Source: Lateolabrax maculatus
Lineage: Eukaryota > Chordata > Actinopteri > Acropomatiformes > Lateolabracidae
DNA: 64,000 nt
Assembly (NCBI GenBank): GCA_031216445.1
Contig: CM062207.1
Coordinates: forward strand, 3,741,001 to 3,805,000
Direction: 5' to 3'
Shown piece after piece: positions 26,701 to 36,140 of this stretch. Below the pieces are notes generated by a model, which was not told the DNA's origin, made no database searches, and was given only the letters and a program-made list of their open reading frames with translations. The number at the start of each line of letters is the position of its first letter. The stretch's first letter is position 1. The translations under genes were made by a program, and so were the position numbers.

Positions 26701-28505
26701 CAGGGTTAGCTTCAGCTAAGTCCCTGTGTGTAAGAGGCTGGAGGCAGGATTTAAAGACCTGCGCAGACAGCCTGGGAATGTGTGTGTGTGTGTTTGTGTT
26801 GTGTGTTTTGGCTCGTATCTTGCACTGCTGTGATAATCACCTGAGAATAGAGAACATCTCTTTATGAGAGGTTGGGGTCACATTGGCAGATGATCGGCTA
26901 CATGGATTAGAGGAAGAAGAAGAGGGAGGTAAAGAAGAGGAGAGAGATGAAATGTAAAGCCAAACGACAGAAGGGAAATGAAAACAAAGGGGAGCCTGTG
27001 TTTACATGTTCTCAACAATGCATTCACCACCAATACTAGGGATGCATTTACTGGAGATCTAAACAGAGGAATCTCGCCTTACTTTGGTTTTTAAACTGAC
27101 AACTTCACAAGCAGCATTCCTGCCTAAAAGGAGTAGTGCAAACTGAAGCTGACACTAGTTTCTGTGTGAATTATGTGTTTATGAAAACAGGGAGATGACG
27201 ACCAGTATTTGATGCACAGTGATCAAAGGGACCGCACTCCCGGATCATTTTGTTCCCGTTCACAAGAATGAAGCGGTTGGCACACTGCGGTTCATTTTGG
27301 TCAGAGGCTGACAATCAATTACTTTTAACTTTATGGGTGGATGACCACATCCAAAGGAAATTTGAGCAAGAGAAGCGAGAAGTTTGTGGATTATGGAGTC
27401 ACTGCTCAATATTAATGCAGAATACTCCTTTAAAGCCTTAATTATTACACATAATTGCGTGCTTTTAATAGAAAAACAATTTGAAATTGATCAGATTACC
27501 ACAAACCAAGTGACACACAGTGACTGTGAGACCTTCAGGGACCCCGAGGCCTTCAGGGCCATGAGCAACCACAGAAATGACATAAATTTGAACAATGTGC
27601 GTAAATGTTATGAATAAATCATTACTTTAAAGTGGTTACTTCCAGTAAGCGTGGTACTGGTGTGCAAGTTTATAACAACGCAGGGACGATAAAGACACAA
27701 GCTTGAATCACTGAACATGAGTCAGCCTGCTGCCCCCTGAGCCACTTGTGCTTTATAAACACAATATTTCAAGTATGTAAGACCATTAGCGGTAAAAGCC
27801 ACTGGACGTCAGGGGTTGTAATGCTGTCTTAATGGACAGAGGGGACATTGTCTTCGATGATAATATTTACTGTAGCAAACACTGTGGGTGTCGGGTCATA
27901 CGGGGAAAAACCCATTCCCACAGATTATCAAACACAAACTGTGACCAGAGATTGAATTATCTTTAACCACACATGACTGTGTTTGTGCGATGAACTTACC
28001 TCGCTCTTTCTTTTCCTTTGAAAAGGAGTCAAACTTCCTGCGTAGAGATTTTCTCCGCTTGTGTATTTCTGTGAAAAAAAAAAAACAGAAAGTCACCATG
28101 AATTAACTTGTGAGTATTTGTTCAGGGACAAAAGGGGTCCGGGTCAGTTTTGTAAGTGCGTATATACAGTGTGTGTGTGTATTGCTTCTTAAGATGCCAC
28201 AGTCAACACTACTCACATTCATCTTCTTTGTTCTCTTATCAGCCTTTAAATAACTTAACTTAATAAACTCAATCATCTCTTCTTTCACTCAGATGCGCAC
28301 GCCTGCAGTTCAACCCACCCTCGTTGCGACCTGTTCCCGTTTCCTCTCTCTTTCACTTATTATCTTTTCCTCCTGAGTGCTTGTACCTCTTCCTCAGGTC
28401 TATGAATAGAGCGGACCATTTCAATAGACGAGACCTTGTTGTTTGTTTGAAAAAAGCCCTTTGCTTAATGGCTACACTGCCCCAGAAACCAAAGACAAAA
28501 CAATA

Positions 28506-28572
<67 letters not shown>

Positions 28573-29771
28573 TTTTATACTGTGTGTGCCTGAAGAAAAG
28601 CTAGAAAAAAAAAGAGGTAAATAAAAAGTGCAAAATTACATTTAAAAAGGTATGATACTAAAAAGGAAAAATCCACACTTTGAACACCTAAAAATCCATC
28701 TGATAGACCATGTGATGTGGTTGAAAGCTCCAGAAAAAGCTAGTCAGTGGACCTTCAGTTACATTTTTTCTCTTTTTTTTTTTTTTGGACAAACTACTAA
28801 GAGGAACAATGTGTCCAAGTTTGACAGCTCAGCCAACCAGAGCAGGAGACACAATGAAGGTAAACTCAAGTAAACTAGCTCACACACTAACGACAGACAG
28901 TGTTTTGTTAGTCGAGGTGTTGAAGCGTAAGGCCAGACCATTCAACTGACCACTCTCGACATTTGCAGGTAGTTTTCAAGCCACTCAAGTGTAGCAGCTG
29001 ACCAGCAATCAAGCCAAAACCAGCAAGCTGTGCTGAGCAGAAAATCACCACACCAAACCAAGAAATAACATATCAACTTTTCCTTTTTTAGGCCATTTAC
29101 AAAGCAGATCTATGAGCTATGCTGCAAAAAGGCAATTGTTATCAATTTATTCATCCTTCTTGTTTGCTGTTTTTTCTATGTTCTTTTGGATTACAAGCCA
29201 AACATAGAAAGAAAACACATCAGTTGCCTAAAAATATTTTCAGTGCAGCCACAGTGGAGTCTGGTATCAGACAATACTCCAAATAATTCCATGATGGCTG
29301 ATGTTGTGCGTAGGAGAGAGAAATGTGTTGCAGCAGCCATTCTCTGTGTCTGTTTTTATAGTGCGTGTTTTGTTTTGTGTTGGGTCCTCTGTTCTACGAG
29401 GCTCTACATCCTCCTCCTCCTCCGACTGGCTTTATGAGGAAGAAGCCACTGTTTGGGTTACTAAATCTGGTGTTTAGAAAGCATGAATTCAGCTTGGGAC
29501 TTTTCCCTATTAAGGAACGATCGGAGTTCCCTATGACCCAAACTGTGCTGTTCAGAATATCTTGACTGTAAGGATGGAAGTTCTTTGCTTATTTACCCCT
29601 TGAACACAGGGAAAAAAACAGCAGAAAAAGCAGTATTGGAACAAAGAGTGTGCCAGTATTTGTGCCCATGTGAATGTGTGTGCATGTCGGGATAATGGGG
29701 TCAAATTCCCATGACTGCAGGAAATTAAAGTTTCTTTCCAAAGCACGCAGCCCCTCCCACCACACACACAT

Positions 29772-29813
<42 letters not shown>

Positions 29814-30890
29814 CACCTCCAGTTAAGTCTAATTTCTCATCGACGCCCCTCAGATGTGAATGTGTGTGTCTGCGCATGTTTGCACTCAGTGTACGATTAC
29901 ATAATGCACATTCACAGAGAGCACAGATGTCAGACCAAGACAAATACAGAGAGGGAAAACTGGCTTCCAAGTATAACAAACTCAGATTTTCCTGCAGTTT
30001 TGCATCATTGTTTGTTGTTGGCAGAAAGTTTTGGAAGAATACATCATTTCAATCAACTACAGGATGATCACAAATCATCAGTTACCTGAATCCAACACTT
30101 TTAGATGCTTTTCTACTTCTATTTAAAAACACAAATGCGTCATTGAAATCCTCAAGCAGTTGCAGGAAATGTAGCTTCTCAGTGAAACCTTTTGTGGGAT
30201 CAGACGGTGGATAAACTGAGCGATACTGAACATATTGGTGGTAAAGGACTGATGGACTGTTAGGATTTAAAGAAAGGAAAGCGAGCGAGAGAGCGTGAGT
30301 AAGACGTACAATTTTAAAGTTAGTAAGTATATTGTATGTAAAAAGTGCAAATATGGGCAGATTTGCTGCTTCTTTCTAATATTTAACAGTTGAAATGAAC
30401 AACTTTTTGTATATGTCCTGGTCAGAGGAGCTGTGAGAGGGATGGATGAGTTATGGAGGAGGTGTGAAGGGTCCTTTATGAACGAAGTTTTCTGTTTGAT
30501 GACATTTGAAACTTTTATTTTACTTCACGATTGACGATCCGAGGAAGCAAAAAGAAAAAAAAAAAAACTTTGTTGCTGCATCTTTGCTCTGGATGTTAAA
30601 TCAGAATGGTTATAAGAGATAAAGAAATAAGAATTTAAATAAATTAAAAAAAAAGATTGGTGGAAAATTAGAGCAAAAGAAAACTATGAAAGGAACAAAT
30701 GGAAGTGAGATCAGAGGAAGGAGAGAGCGAGTTAGTTTGGAGTCTATGTAAAGCAGAACGGGGCATGAGAACGAGCTCCTGACGACACCAAATAAGAACA
30801 AATTTGTCTCACAACTGCTGACACGTTTCACAAGGAATTCACTGGATCCGCCAATGAAACTAACAAACACACTCACGCACAATCACATAC

Positions 30891-30928
<38 letters not shown>

Positions 30929-33243
30929 TGTAAGGACTGAAGTATAAAAACAGAAAGGTGTTTGTACAAAGAAACTGGAGAGGTTTTATGAGATGGATTC
31001 CTCTTTCATTTGCACTAAGAGGCAAATAGGCAAAAAGGGGGAACTGAATAAGAAGAACAAGTAAGAGATCGAGGAGGAAAGACTGAAAGATAGACTTTTG
31101 TGATGGAAAAGTGTTATGAAATATGAGGAGGGAAGAGCCGCGTGGAGGCAGAGAGAGAGATGGAAAAAGTCACAGAAAGACGTGCAAAAGAAGAAGAAAC
31201 CGAGTGGAGGAAAAGCAAACCGGGAGGGAGCGCGGCGGGAAGTGATGCGGAGACCGTGACGGGCTGGATGGACTGGACAGATATCACCCCAGGGGAGACA
31301 CTGAGGACGAATGTTCCCACACTTGCTCACAGAGTGCCTTGTCCTTGAGCCAGACGGTAGATTCAAGATGTTCCTCTGTCATGTCTAATGTTATACATTT
31401 TTTTTTCTTGCATTCAGCTGACTTATATCTATCTCTGGGCGCTGTAACGGTCACCTTTACTTTAAAAATCGCTGTATGGAGCAGCGGCAGGCCACAGGGT
31501 AGAGTCTGAGCTATGCTGCATAACAACTAAAAGGAATAATGTGATTTGTTTGGCATCAAGTATGTCACTTTATGGGTCACTTAAGAGCTCATTCTTACAC
31601 TATAGCATATTCCTAGTGGAATTTACTACATTTCTTTATATTGATCTGATACCTTAAATGTTCCAGTCCTTTTATACAGCTGTGTTCTTGACAGTTTTGG
31701 AGGTTGGTTGTAGCATTTTATGCTTTTTTGCAGCTAGTCCAAGTCAGTCTACTAGTGCCAAGCAAATGTGACCTGGGAAAGAAGTAGTTCCCACCATCTC
31801 CCTTTCCCTGAGATCCCCCCCTCTCTCACCAGGGAGTCACAAGTGCAGCAACAGGAACCTGATCCCTCACCATCGTCCCACTGCCGGGAATCACACTGGT
31901 TTCTGATGGTGGGTGAGTATTTGTTACCTCAGAGACACTTGTGTGTGCTTACAGCAGACAAATGTTCGGTCTCTGGCCGGGTTCATGTGGGTTGGAGGCA
32001 TTGTTTTGGTAAGTGAAGCTGCTGTTTACAAAATGACTAATTCAAGGCCTGTGTGACATGTGTGATATTTGGGAAGTCTGTTTCCTGAATTTTAACTTTG
32101 CTTGCTGCAATTTTAATCCACTGTTTTCCAAGCTGATGGTTCAAAACAAAATTATGATATATGATACAGAAATCTACAATACACATATCAGTCGAACTCC
32201 TGAAAACATCCGAACAGGTGAAGTCACAAAGCAGTAAATGGTAAGTGATTTACTCATCCTTTCCCATGAATCTTACTGCGTAGCTGAACCCTGACCGGAT
32301 GGAAAAAGGGTTTACATTTATCGCTGAAGATAAAAAGTATTAAGAACAAGATTACTAAGAGCAAAAGAAAAAACATAAGACTTCCTGAAAGTAAGGAGAG
32401 AAGGGACGAGTGGAGTCTCACAGGATGGATGTTGCTCTGAGTCACACAAACATATACACACAGTTATTTCCATCACTTAAGAGTCATTTACTTATTTATC
32501 CCCATGAGACCCTAATCTGAAGTCCTAACCCTATGTACTATATAATTTTACATTTCACATTGTGAGGGTCTGCATTTCGTCCACAAAAGGGATGAGAGTC
32601 CCTGAAACGTGTCTTCACAACATGAGTAGTCCCAGTTCACACAGGCTGAACATTTCCTATAATTAATATTTTTTGGACTGACTTACAGTTGGAATGAGTC
32701 AATAAAAACTAGTCAAATAGAGATAATTAACAAATCAACTTTGTATTACTGCAACGTAGTTGCAAAACTATTTGTGTACAAATAAAAAAAGCATAAAAAT
32801 GAGTACTCACTATGGCTTTAACTTCCCTTTGGCACAAATCATCCTGGAAAATTCAATATAACTTAAAGCGGTTATAATCGATATTGATGTGAAATGTGAA
32901 TGTGAAAACTGTGTCACAGTGTGAAAGGTGTCGCTCAATTATCCCCTGAACTTGCAGCTCCCCTCTACACCATTAAACTAGCAAAAATAATAATAATAAA
33001 TCAGCTTTGCAAACACTCTCGTTAGGTGTCAAGGTCTGACACGATGCATTTCAGTGTTAAAACGCCGAATGTAACCAGAAAATCTCGACCGCAGATTCAC
33101 TCACGGGCCTGAACCAGCAGTGTGCTCGAAGTCGAGCAGGTCGGGGGGTTAATAACCCTGAGAGCGAGCAACAGTATGAGAGAGAGCAGTCTGAGAAAAG
33201 CAGCTTAAATACCGACTGGTCTCACAGGAGAAAGGCAACTACA

Positions 33244-33312
<69 letters not shown>

Positions 33313-34699
33313 CTGTGTATGTTTCTTAGCACCAGCCTCTATACTCTGTGATCCTCCTGACCTCAGTGATCCCTCCAGCCCCAATAAACACGAGGAGCCC
33401 TCTCAGTCTGCGGGCGATTTTAGTACTCTGCAGGTCAGATGGATAAGACGACTGCACATAAACAATATGACCAGCGGCAAGAGGAGGAATGGTTGTTCAA
33501 GTAAACACCAGCAGAGCAAAAGTGTTGAGGTATTTTCCACACTGTTATCACAGATTAATCACACACACAGTTCAGGGTGTGATGTAGACCATTAAGGTAG
33601 GACAGCAGCCTAAACAGAGGCTTTACTTTCTTACTTAAGGAGAAGAAAGACTTGTAGGCTGTAAGAGGAGCCATTTTGTCATTTTTTAAGCTTCTTAAAA
33701 ACGATATTTGTTCATAGTCAGTACATTTTACTAGTTTACAAGTAGTTTGAACACTTCTTAGGCACCATATGTTGGTTTTTATCCACCATTCCTCACTTTT
33801 ATTTCATTTATTTTTTAAACGCACCCCAAATACCCTGAGATGACCTACACTCAGAGTCCTGTAAGTGGTATTTGACATAGAGTGAGACTCATGGATGAAT
33901 AAACAAATCATGGAACATCCTTTGCCCTTTCTTATCATAACCGACAACTTGGATTGCTTACACGTGTGTTTTCTTTGACCAGAGAGAGTTGACGAAGCAC
34001 ACAGGCTTATCCTCTCGGTCCTCCTGCCTCACACACATTCCTCAGATTCATTTACAGGCTGTTATGGCTCCTTCGACAGCGGCCCCTCCTCTTCAAAACC
34101 AAAGACAAACCATTTAAAGTGGCCCCATCCATCAAGAAATTCTTTGTGTGAGAGTGATTTTTTCCCATGTTTTAACTCAAAATGTGTATAATTGTAACTG
34201 TTGCAAAGTTTTAAGATTGATTTAATTGCATATCAACACGCTATAAATCTAAAACATGCTTTGATGTAAGATTTCAAGAAAAAGTTGCAAGGAAAATTGG
34301 GGTTTAGGCACTAGAACTGTTTCTTTCTTCAAGTTAAGTACACAGACAAGTGTACGGGTTCTTTTCATCAAACTCTTGGCAAGACAGCAAATAGTCTCAA
34401 AAATGTTTATCTATTCCTTTAAAAATGTTGCACATGGGTGCATCCAAATCTGTGAAACGTAGGAAATCAACAAAAAAGAAGAAGAGAAAGAAGAGGAAAA
34501 CACAATTCGAATCACCAAGCATCCATATAGTCCTTTTCGTACCTCTCGGGATGCTGATCTTGAACTCCAGGTCTCGCTCTTCCAGGTGGTACAAGGCGAC
34601 TTCCTGTAACCTGGCTCGCTCCAGCTCTGACAGGCTCTGGATGGGCACCGGCTGCAACCGCACACTCTGACCCAACATGGTCGCCCAGGTGTGGTCCCC
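11347..34699 (-). CDS. arhgap6: Rho GTPase-activating protein 6 (arhgap6), exons 2-12 of the coding region, 5' partial
   Basis: Eleven exons on the - strand (34699-34543, 28068-28000, 18782-18472, 14667-14454, 14292-14237, 13742-13592, 13497-13349, 13255-13079, 12739-12651, 12549-12323, 11657-11347) all use GT-AG junctions and join in frame to 1911 bases, giving 636 residues plus TGA. Counting from the first visible glycine: [12 protein letters not shown] near residue 16; basic linker 54-75; FGIPLSQVIANDRAYK near 81-96; RhoGAP domain about 227-425 with arginine finger Arg259 in GIFRVGSS, Lys296 in LLKEFLRDM, and NLAVIFGPNLL at 379-389; Ser/Gly/Pro tail; C-terminal ETMV. Exon order and these blocks match ARHGAP6 as I know it, a GAP that stimulates GTP hydrolysis by RhoA and also affects the actin cytoskeleton. 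The human tail ends ETLV, also PDZ-ligand-like, and is longer. ARHGAP36 is the nearest alternative; its different C-terminal end (not ETxV) makes it less likely. The upstream exon(s) are not seen. Confidence 0.93.
11658..12322 (-). other. arhgap6 intron 11-12
   Basis: 665 bp intron with donor GTACTC and acceptor CCTCCAG. AT-rich on its middle part; I see no repeat or further exon in it. Confidence 0.8.
12323..12549 (-). CDS. arhgap6: arhgap6 exon 11 (Ser/Gly/Pro-rich tail)
   Basis: Encodes residues 458-533: GCHLTVESGSESGGRRDTGA, then SGSLSPLEPPSPLFPPDGN and LTSEVFLNVLKLNQNRRRQ. Phase 2 in, phase 1 out, so the frame joins cleanly to both neighbours. The Pro-rich PSPLFPP piece is a possible SH3-type ligand by composition only. 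This region is outside the GAP domain and poorly conserved in the family; the identification rests on its position and frame. Confidence 0.88.
12651..12739 (-). CDS. arhgap6: arhgap6 exon 10
   Basis: 89 bp exon encoding VSAELQQEVLMSLIQTDPDI and IDYLLRRKL, immediately after the RhoGAP domain. Human ARHGAP6 carries a closely similar block ([20 protein letters not shown]), which is one of the best discriminators in favour of arhgap6. Phase 0 in, phase 2 out. The donor is AG|GTAACC. Confidence 0.92.
12740..13078 (-). other. arhgap6 intron 9-10
   Basis: 339 bp intron with donor GTACGG and acceptor CTCTCCAG. No repeat or other exon seen. Confidence 0.85.
13079..13255 (-). CDS. arhgap6: arhgap6 exon 9 (C-terminal half of RhoGAP domain)
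   Basis: Encodes IPGNKMTAANLAVIFGPNLL and, after a variable loop, IEDSTAIISVTLVLVQNYRR LFT as two adjoining pieces. The NLAVIFGPNLL block holds the conserved asparagine-containing motif of RhoGAP domains, which contacts the GTPase. 59 whole codons, phase 0 at both ends. This helix bundle closes the GAP domain at about residue 425. Confidence 0.94.
13349..13497 (-). CDS. arhgap6: arhgap6 exon 8 (RhoGAP domain)
   Basis: Encodes LLRGADQLQYLQHLLYLLPP followed by CNCDTLLRLLSLLHTVQ and AQDSIGTNDEE. The LLPPCNCDTL block is identical to human ARHGAP6 as I recall it. The exon takes one base from exon 7 and ends in phase 0. Read without that base, it starts TGC TGA, so joining exon 6 directly to exon 8 stops translation at once (see findings). 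Confidence 0.93.
13552..13586. repeat. (GT)n microsatellite, reads (CA)n in arhgap6 sense, beside exon 7 donor
   Basis: A 35-base tract. In the transcript it begins at intron base 6, straight after GTAAG, and takes up over a third of the 94 bp intron 7-8. CA tracts next to a 5' splice site are known binding sites for hnRNP L. Confidence 0.95.
13592..13742 (-). CDS. arhgap6: arhgap6 exon 7 (RhoGAP core)
   Basis: 151 bp exon encoding LRDDFDMGVDVQLDEEHSVH, then DVAALLKEFLRDMPDPLLPR and ELYPAFLHAN. LLKEFLRDMPDPLL contains the conserved GAP-domain lysine (Lys296 here) and the signature of the family. Phase 0 in, phase 1 out, so it cannot be skipped without a frame change. It is closely flanked by complementary dinucleotide tracts, (TG)n upstream and (CA)n downstream in sense. 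Confidence 0.95.
13743..14236 (-). other. arhgap6 intron 6-7
   Basis: 494 bp intron; donor GTGAGT, acceptor CTCCTCAG. It ends in the (TG)n tract (sense), leaving only about a dozen bases of polypyrimidine-like sequence before the AG. Otherwise no feature seen. Confidence 0.85.
13755..13793. repeat. (AC)n microsatellite, reads (TG)n in arhgap6 sense, beside exon 7 acceptor
   Basis: A 39-base tract ending 12 bases upstream of the exon 7 acceptor in transcript order, where a pyrimidine tract is expected. UG repeats at this position are known in CFTR exon 9, where TDP-43 binding promotes skipping. Confidence 0.95.
14237..14292 (-). CDS. arhgap6: arhgap6 exon 6 (arginine finger exon)
   Basis: 56 bp exon, too short for ordinary open-frame detection, encoding with one borrowed base GLQTVGIFRVGSSKKRVRQ. 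Arg259 in GIFRVGSS is the catalytic arginine finger position of RhoGAP domains. Acceptor CCCCAG, donor GTGAGT. The sequence is identical to the human ARHGAP6 block as I recall it. Confidence 0.94.
14454..14667 (-). CDS. arhgap6: arhgap6 exon 5 (start of RhoGAP domain)
   Basis: Encodes GGLSVDSISDLVESQSRLLE followed by ALQLSHPAELEL, a family-variable GGSSEGRTQTK piece and KLSLNPIYRQVPRVLERCC. The SVDSI and LLEALQLS blocks and LSLNPIYRQVP match ARHGAP6. Acceptor CCTGCAG at 14668, donor GTGAGA; phase 0 in, phase 1 out. The 161 bp intron to exon 6 is short. Confidence 0.94.
16337..16366. repeat. imperfect (GT)n microsatellite
   Basis: GT tract broken once by GGG, about 30 bases, in intron 4-5. 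Confidence 0.9.
16547..16720 (+). repeat. dispersed teleost repeat, GGTGGCGC family, copy 1
   Basis: Contains GCTAAATTTCGTGGCAATCC, ATCCAACTGTTGTCAAGACA, TTTCACTTAAAACCA and CAGGTGGCGCCGGAGGAAAG. I recognise these words as a frequent teleost interspersed repeat. Related copies lie at about 37995-38070 and 49985-50390. Confidence 0.55.
17020..17160 (+). repeat. dispersed teleost repeat, ACTTTGCAGATT family
   Basis: Carries GTACTTTTTACACTTTTGGT followed by TACTAGTGACTTTGCAGATT and TAATACAAAATATAATCAAC. Related copies in the window: about 35015-35290, 36125-36240 and 60545-60690 in the same sense, and 53150-53275 and 55420-55540 in the opposite sense. Confidence 0.5.
17516..17554. repeat. (AC)n microsatellite
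   Basis: About 39 bases of AC in intron 4-5. Confidence 0.95.
17699..17737. repeat. (AC)n microsatellite
   Basis: About 39 bases of AC preceded by a CT-rich edge, 145 bp from the previous tract. Confidence 0.95.
18472..18782 (-). CDS. arhgap6: arhgap6 exon 4
   Basis: Encodes, with one borrowed base, ESAPKAFGIPLSQVIANDRA, then YKRRQDALKESRRDCLDLEA and SILRFRAEKRQFFNGN, and a Ser/Pro/Gly-rich end reaching TFLDNTGRGQRR. FGIPLSQVIANDRAYK is a hallmark of ARHGAP6 (human FGMPLSQVIANDRAYK). Residues 76-179. Acceptor CCCTCAG at 18783, donor AGG|GTGAGA; phase 1 in, phase 0 out. The GC-rich exon stands out sharply from its AT-rich introns. Confidence 0.94.
18783..27999 (-). other. arhgap6 intron 3-4
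   Basis: 9.2 kb intron, donor GTAAGT. It holds an (AC)n tract (23226-23250) and a decayed repeat piece near 25060-25175. Several stretches free of recognisable repeats (about 22590-22920 and 23995-24180) look like candidate regulatory sequence. No coding exon was found. Confidence 0.75.
23226..23250. repeat. (AC)n microsatellite
   Basis: Short AC tract of about 25 bases with more scattered ACAC words to its right. Confidence 0.9.
28000..28068 (-). CDS. arhgap6: arhgap6 exon 3 (basic linker)
   Basis: 69 bp exon encoding, with one borrowed base, EIHKRRKSLRRKFDSFSKEK KER. Human ARHGAP6 has [20 protein letters not shown] at the same place, an exon of equal size. The run is strongly basic and could act as a nuclear or membrane-contact signal, by composition only. 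Acceptor TTTTTTCACAG, donor G|GTAAGT; phase 1 at both ends, so skipping it would keep the frame. Confidence 0.93.
28508..28570. repeat. (GT)n microsatellite, long
   Basis: About 63 uninterrupted bases of GT, reading (CA)n in the arhgap6 transcript, 440 bp upstream of exon 3. Confidence 0.95.
28662..29092. mobile_element. possible non-autonomous TIR element related to the 7190-7714 MITE
   Basis: The left end CTAAAAAGGAAAAATCCACA (about 28668-28687) resembles the end of the MITE at 7190. The right end TTTTCCTTTTTTAGGCC (about 29081-29097) is a rough inverted match. The ends agree over about 12 bases only and the target duplication is unclear, so this is a weak call. Confidence 0.35.
29776..29811. 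repeat. (AC)n microsatellite
   Basis: About 36 bases in intron 2-3. Confidence 0.95.
30892..30924. repeat. (AC)n microsatellite
   Basis: About 33 bases in intron 2-3. Confidence 0.95.
33245..33311. repeat. (AC)n microsatellite, long
   Basis: About 67 uninterrupted bases, reading (TG)n in the arhgap6 transcript, 1.2 kb downstream of exon 2. Confidence 0.95.
34543..34699 (-). CDS. arhgap6: arhgap6 exon 2 (first visible coding exon)
   Basis: Starts after a CTCGACAG acceptor in phase 0 with GDHTWATMLGQSVRLQPVPI, continues [20 protein letters not shown] and ends EFKISIPR with one leftover base. Human ARHGAP6 carries GDFTWNSM followed by RSVRL and [20 protein letters not shown] here. The acceptor and the conserved residues before the methionine show that at least one more exon lies upstream. 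The in-frame ATG at 34678-34676 could serve a shorter form started from an alternative first exon. Confidence 0.94.
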
Positions 34700-35323
34700 C
34701 TGTCGAGAGGAAGGAGGGAGAGGTCAGTGAGGAAACAATGTGAAGATATATTTAAGAAAAAAGCTGTAGGACTGATGACGGATCAGACCATTAATCACAA
34801 TCACCACTTCTCCTTTTATTTATTTGCAACTCATTTTCTGCTCCGTCTGATAGTTTAACCGAAAACCAAAGTCTAAAAGACGAAATGGAAATCTCTACTG
34901 GCTGTAATCAGTGCACATTACCAACCGACCATCAAGTTCTTAAAAAACAGGCAACGGTGACTCACAAGTCCCACAACTCTGTCACCACACTCACCATTAA
35001 TGTCTTATCAGCAGGGGTGGAAAGTTACTACATTTACTTCTTAGTTTATTCTACTGCCCTACAAATACTGAGGAAATGTTGAACATTTTACTCCACTACT
35101 TTCATCTACCAGCTTTAGTTACTGTGCAGATTTTATGTACAAATCATATAAACTTATAAAACAGAATGCATTGTTATCTTTTACAAGTTCATCATAAGTT
35201 TTATGTGTAAAATATATAACCAACAGTGTATAAAATACTTCAAATCAGCTCCACCTCGACTACAACAGTAAAATATCACATGTGCTATGATAAAAGTTTA
35301 AATGCAGGGGTTAGAGTAAAGGA

Positions 35324-35325
<2 letters not shown>

Positions 35326-35387
<62 letters not shown>
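35326..35387. repeat. (AC)n microsatellite, long
   Basis: About 62 bases, 630 bp upstream of exon 2 in transcript order, next to a dispersed repeat piece. Confidence 0.95.
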
Positions 35388-35390
<3 letters not shown>

Positions 35391-35924
35391 CTCCACTGTT
35401 TACTTCAGGGCTCGGGGATCTTGTGAAATCCATTTATCAGTGACTTTAACGCTGCCACGCAACACAGTGACAAATAAAAGAAACAAACCATTGTTAGTCC
35501 AGTAAATCATTTTCAGATATTCCCTAGTGGAAGTTGTGTTAACAGTTATTTTTTCCTGCGGTCTGAAACTGATGTTTTCTTTAATAACTTCCATTTAAAA
35601 AATACTTTGTTCTTGCTATAAACATTTGAGTGGGTGCATTAATCTGAACGGAGATATTCCTGGATGTGCTGAGCTCCAGTTAATAAAGTTTGACCCCCTT
35701 TCTCTGCAATGATCCAGATTCCCCATGGAGGGCATTCGGTTTTAATCTCAAAATCATCAGTATTTGAGTTTATTTTAGACTTATTTTTACTGCTACAGCA
35801 GTCATACACAATATGTCTGAGGCTTGAAATGGAGCCATAATGTCTTCCTTTGCTCTGAGGGTTTCACTCACAGCGTGTGCTCCAGCTCCAGCTCATGAAT
35901 TGGCAACTTGGCCATTATATGATA

Positions 35925-36140
35925 ATCGTTTTCATGTTTCAAGCTGCTTTTCATTTTAATTATTTTAATAATTGTAATAGATGTTTTTAATTTTAAGGGT
36001 TTGGACTATTGGCTGGACAAAACAAGCATTGGTGTCGCTTTGTTTTGCTAATTTATCATTTTCAAAATGTTAACCAGACAATCAATCGCTTAATGGAGAA
36101 AATAAAGATAAATCCATAAATGTTCTTTAGTTGCAGTCCT
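35925..36140 (+). repeat. dispersed AT-rich ATAATCG-end repeat, partial copy
   Basis: Contains GATAATCGTTTTCATG, GGACTATTGGCTGGACAAAA, CAGACAATCAATCGCTTAAT and TAGTTGCAGTCC, the internal and end words of the family whose fuller copy is at 5040-5385, here in the opposite sense. Confidence 0.5.

Larger units (their letters stand above)
28069..34542 (-). other. arhgap6 intron 2-3
   Basis: 6.5 kb intron, donor GTACGA. Contains dinucleotide tracts of both senses (28508-28570, 29776-29811, 30892-30924, 33245-33311), a possible second TIR element (28662-29092) and a purine-rich stretch about 30535-31240. No coding exon found. Confidence 0.75.

Noticed and set aside
33245..33311. Regular repeats as a possible CRISPR array or telomere-like sequence
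   Set aside because: They are plain AC dinucleotide microsatellites without spacers, in a vertebrate genome.
34397..34542. Extension of the exon 2 frame beyond IPR
   Set aside because: A GTACGA donor follows the conserved block, and the read-through part is a Phe/Ser-rich antisense of an AAG-rich simple sequence.
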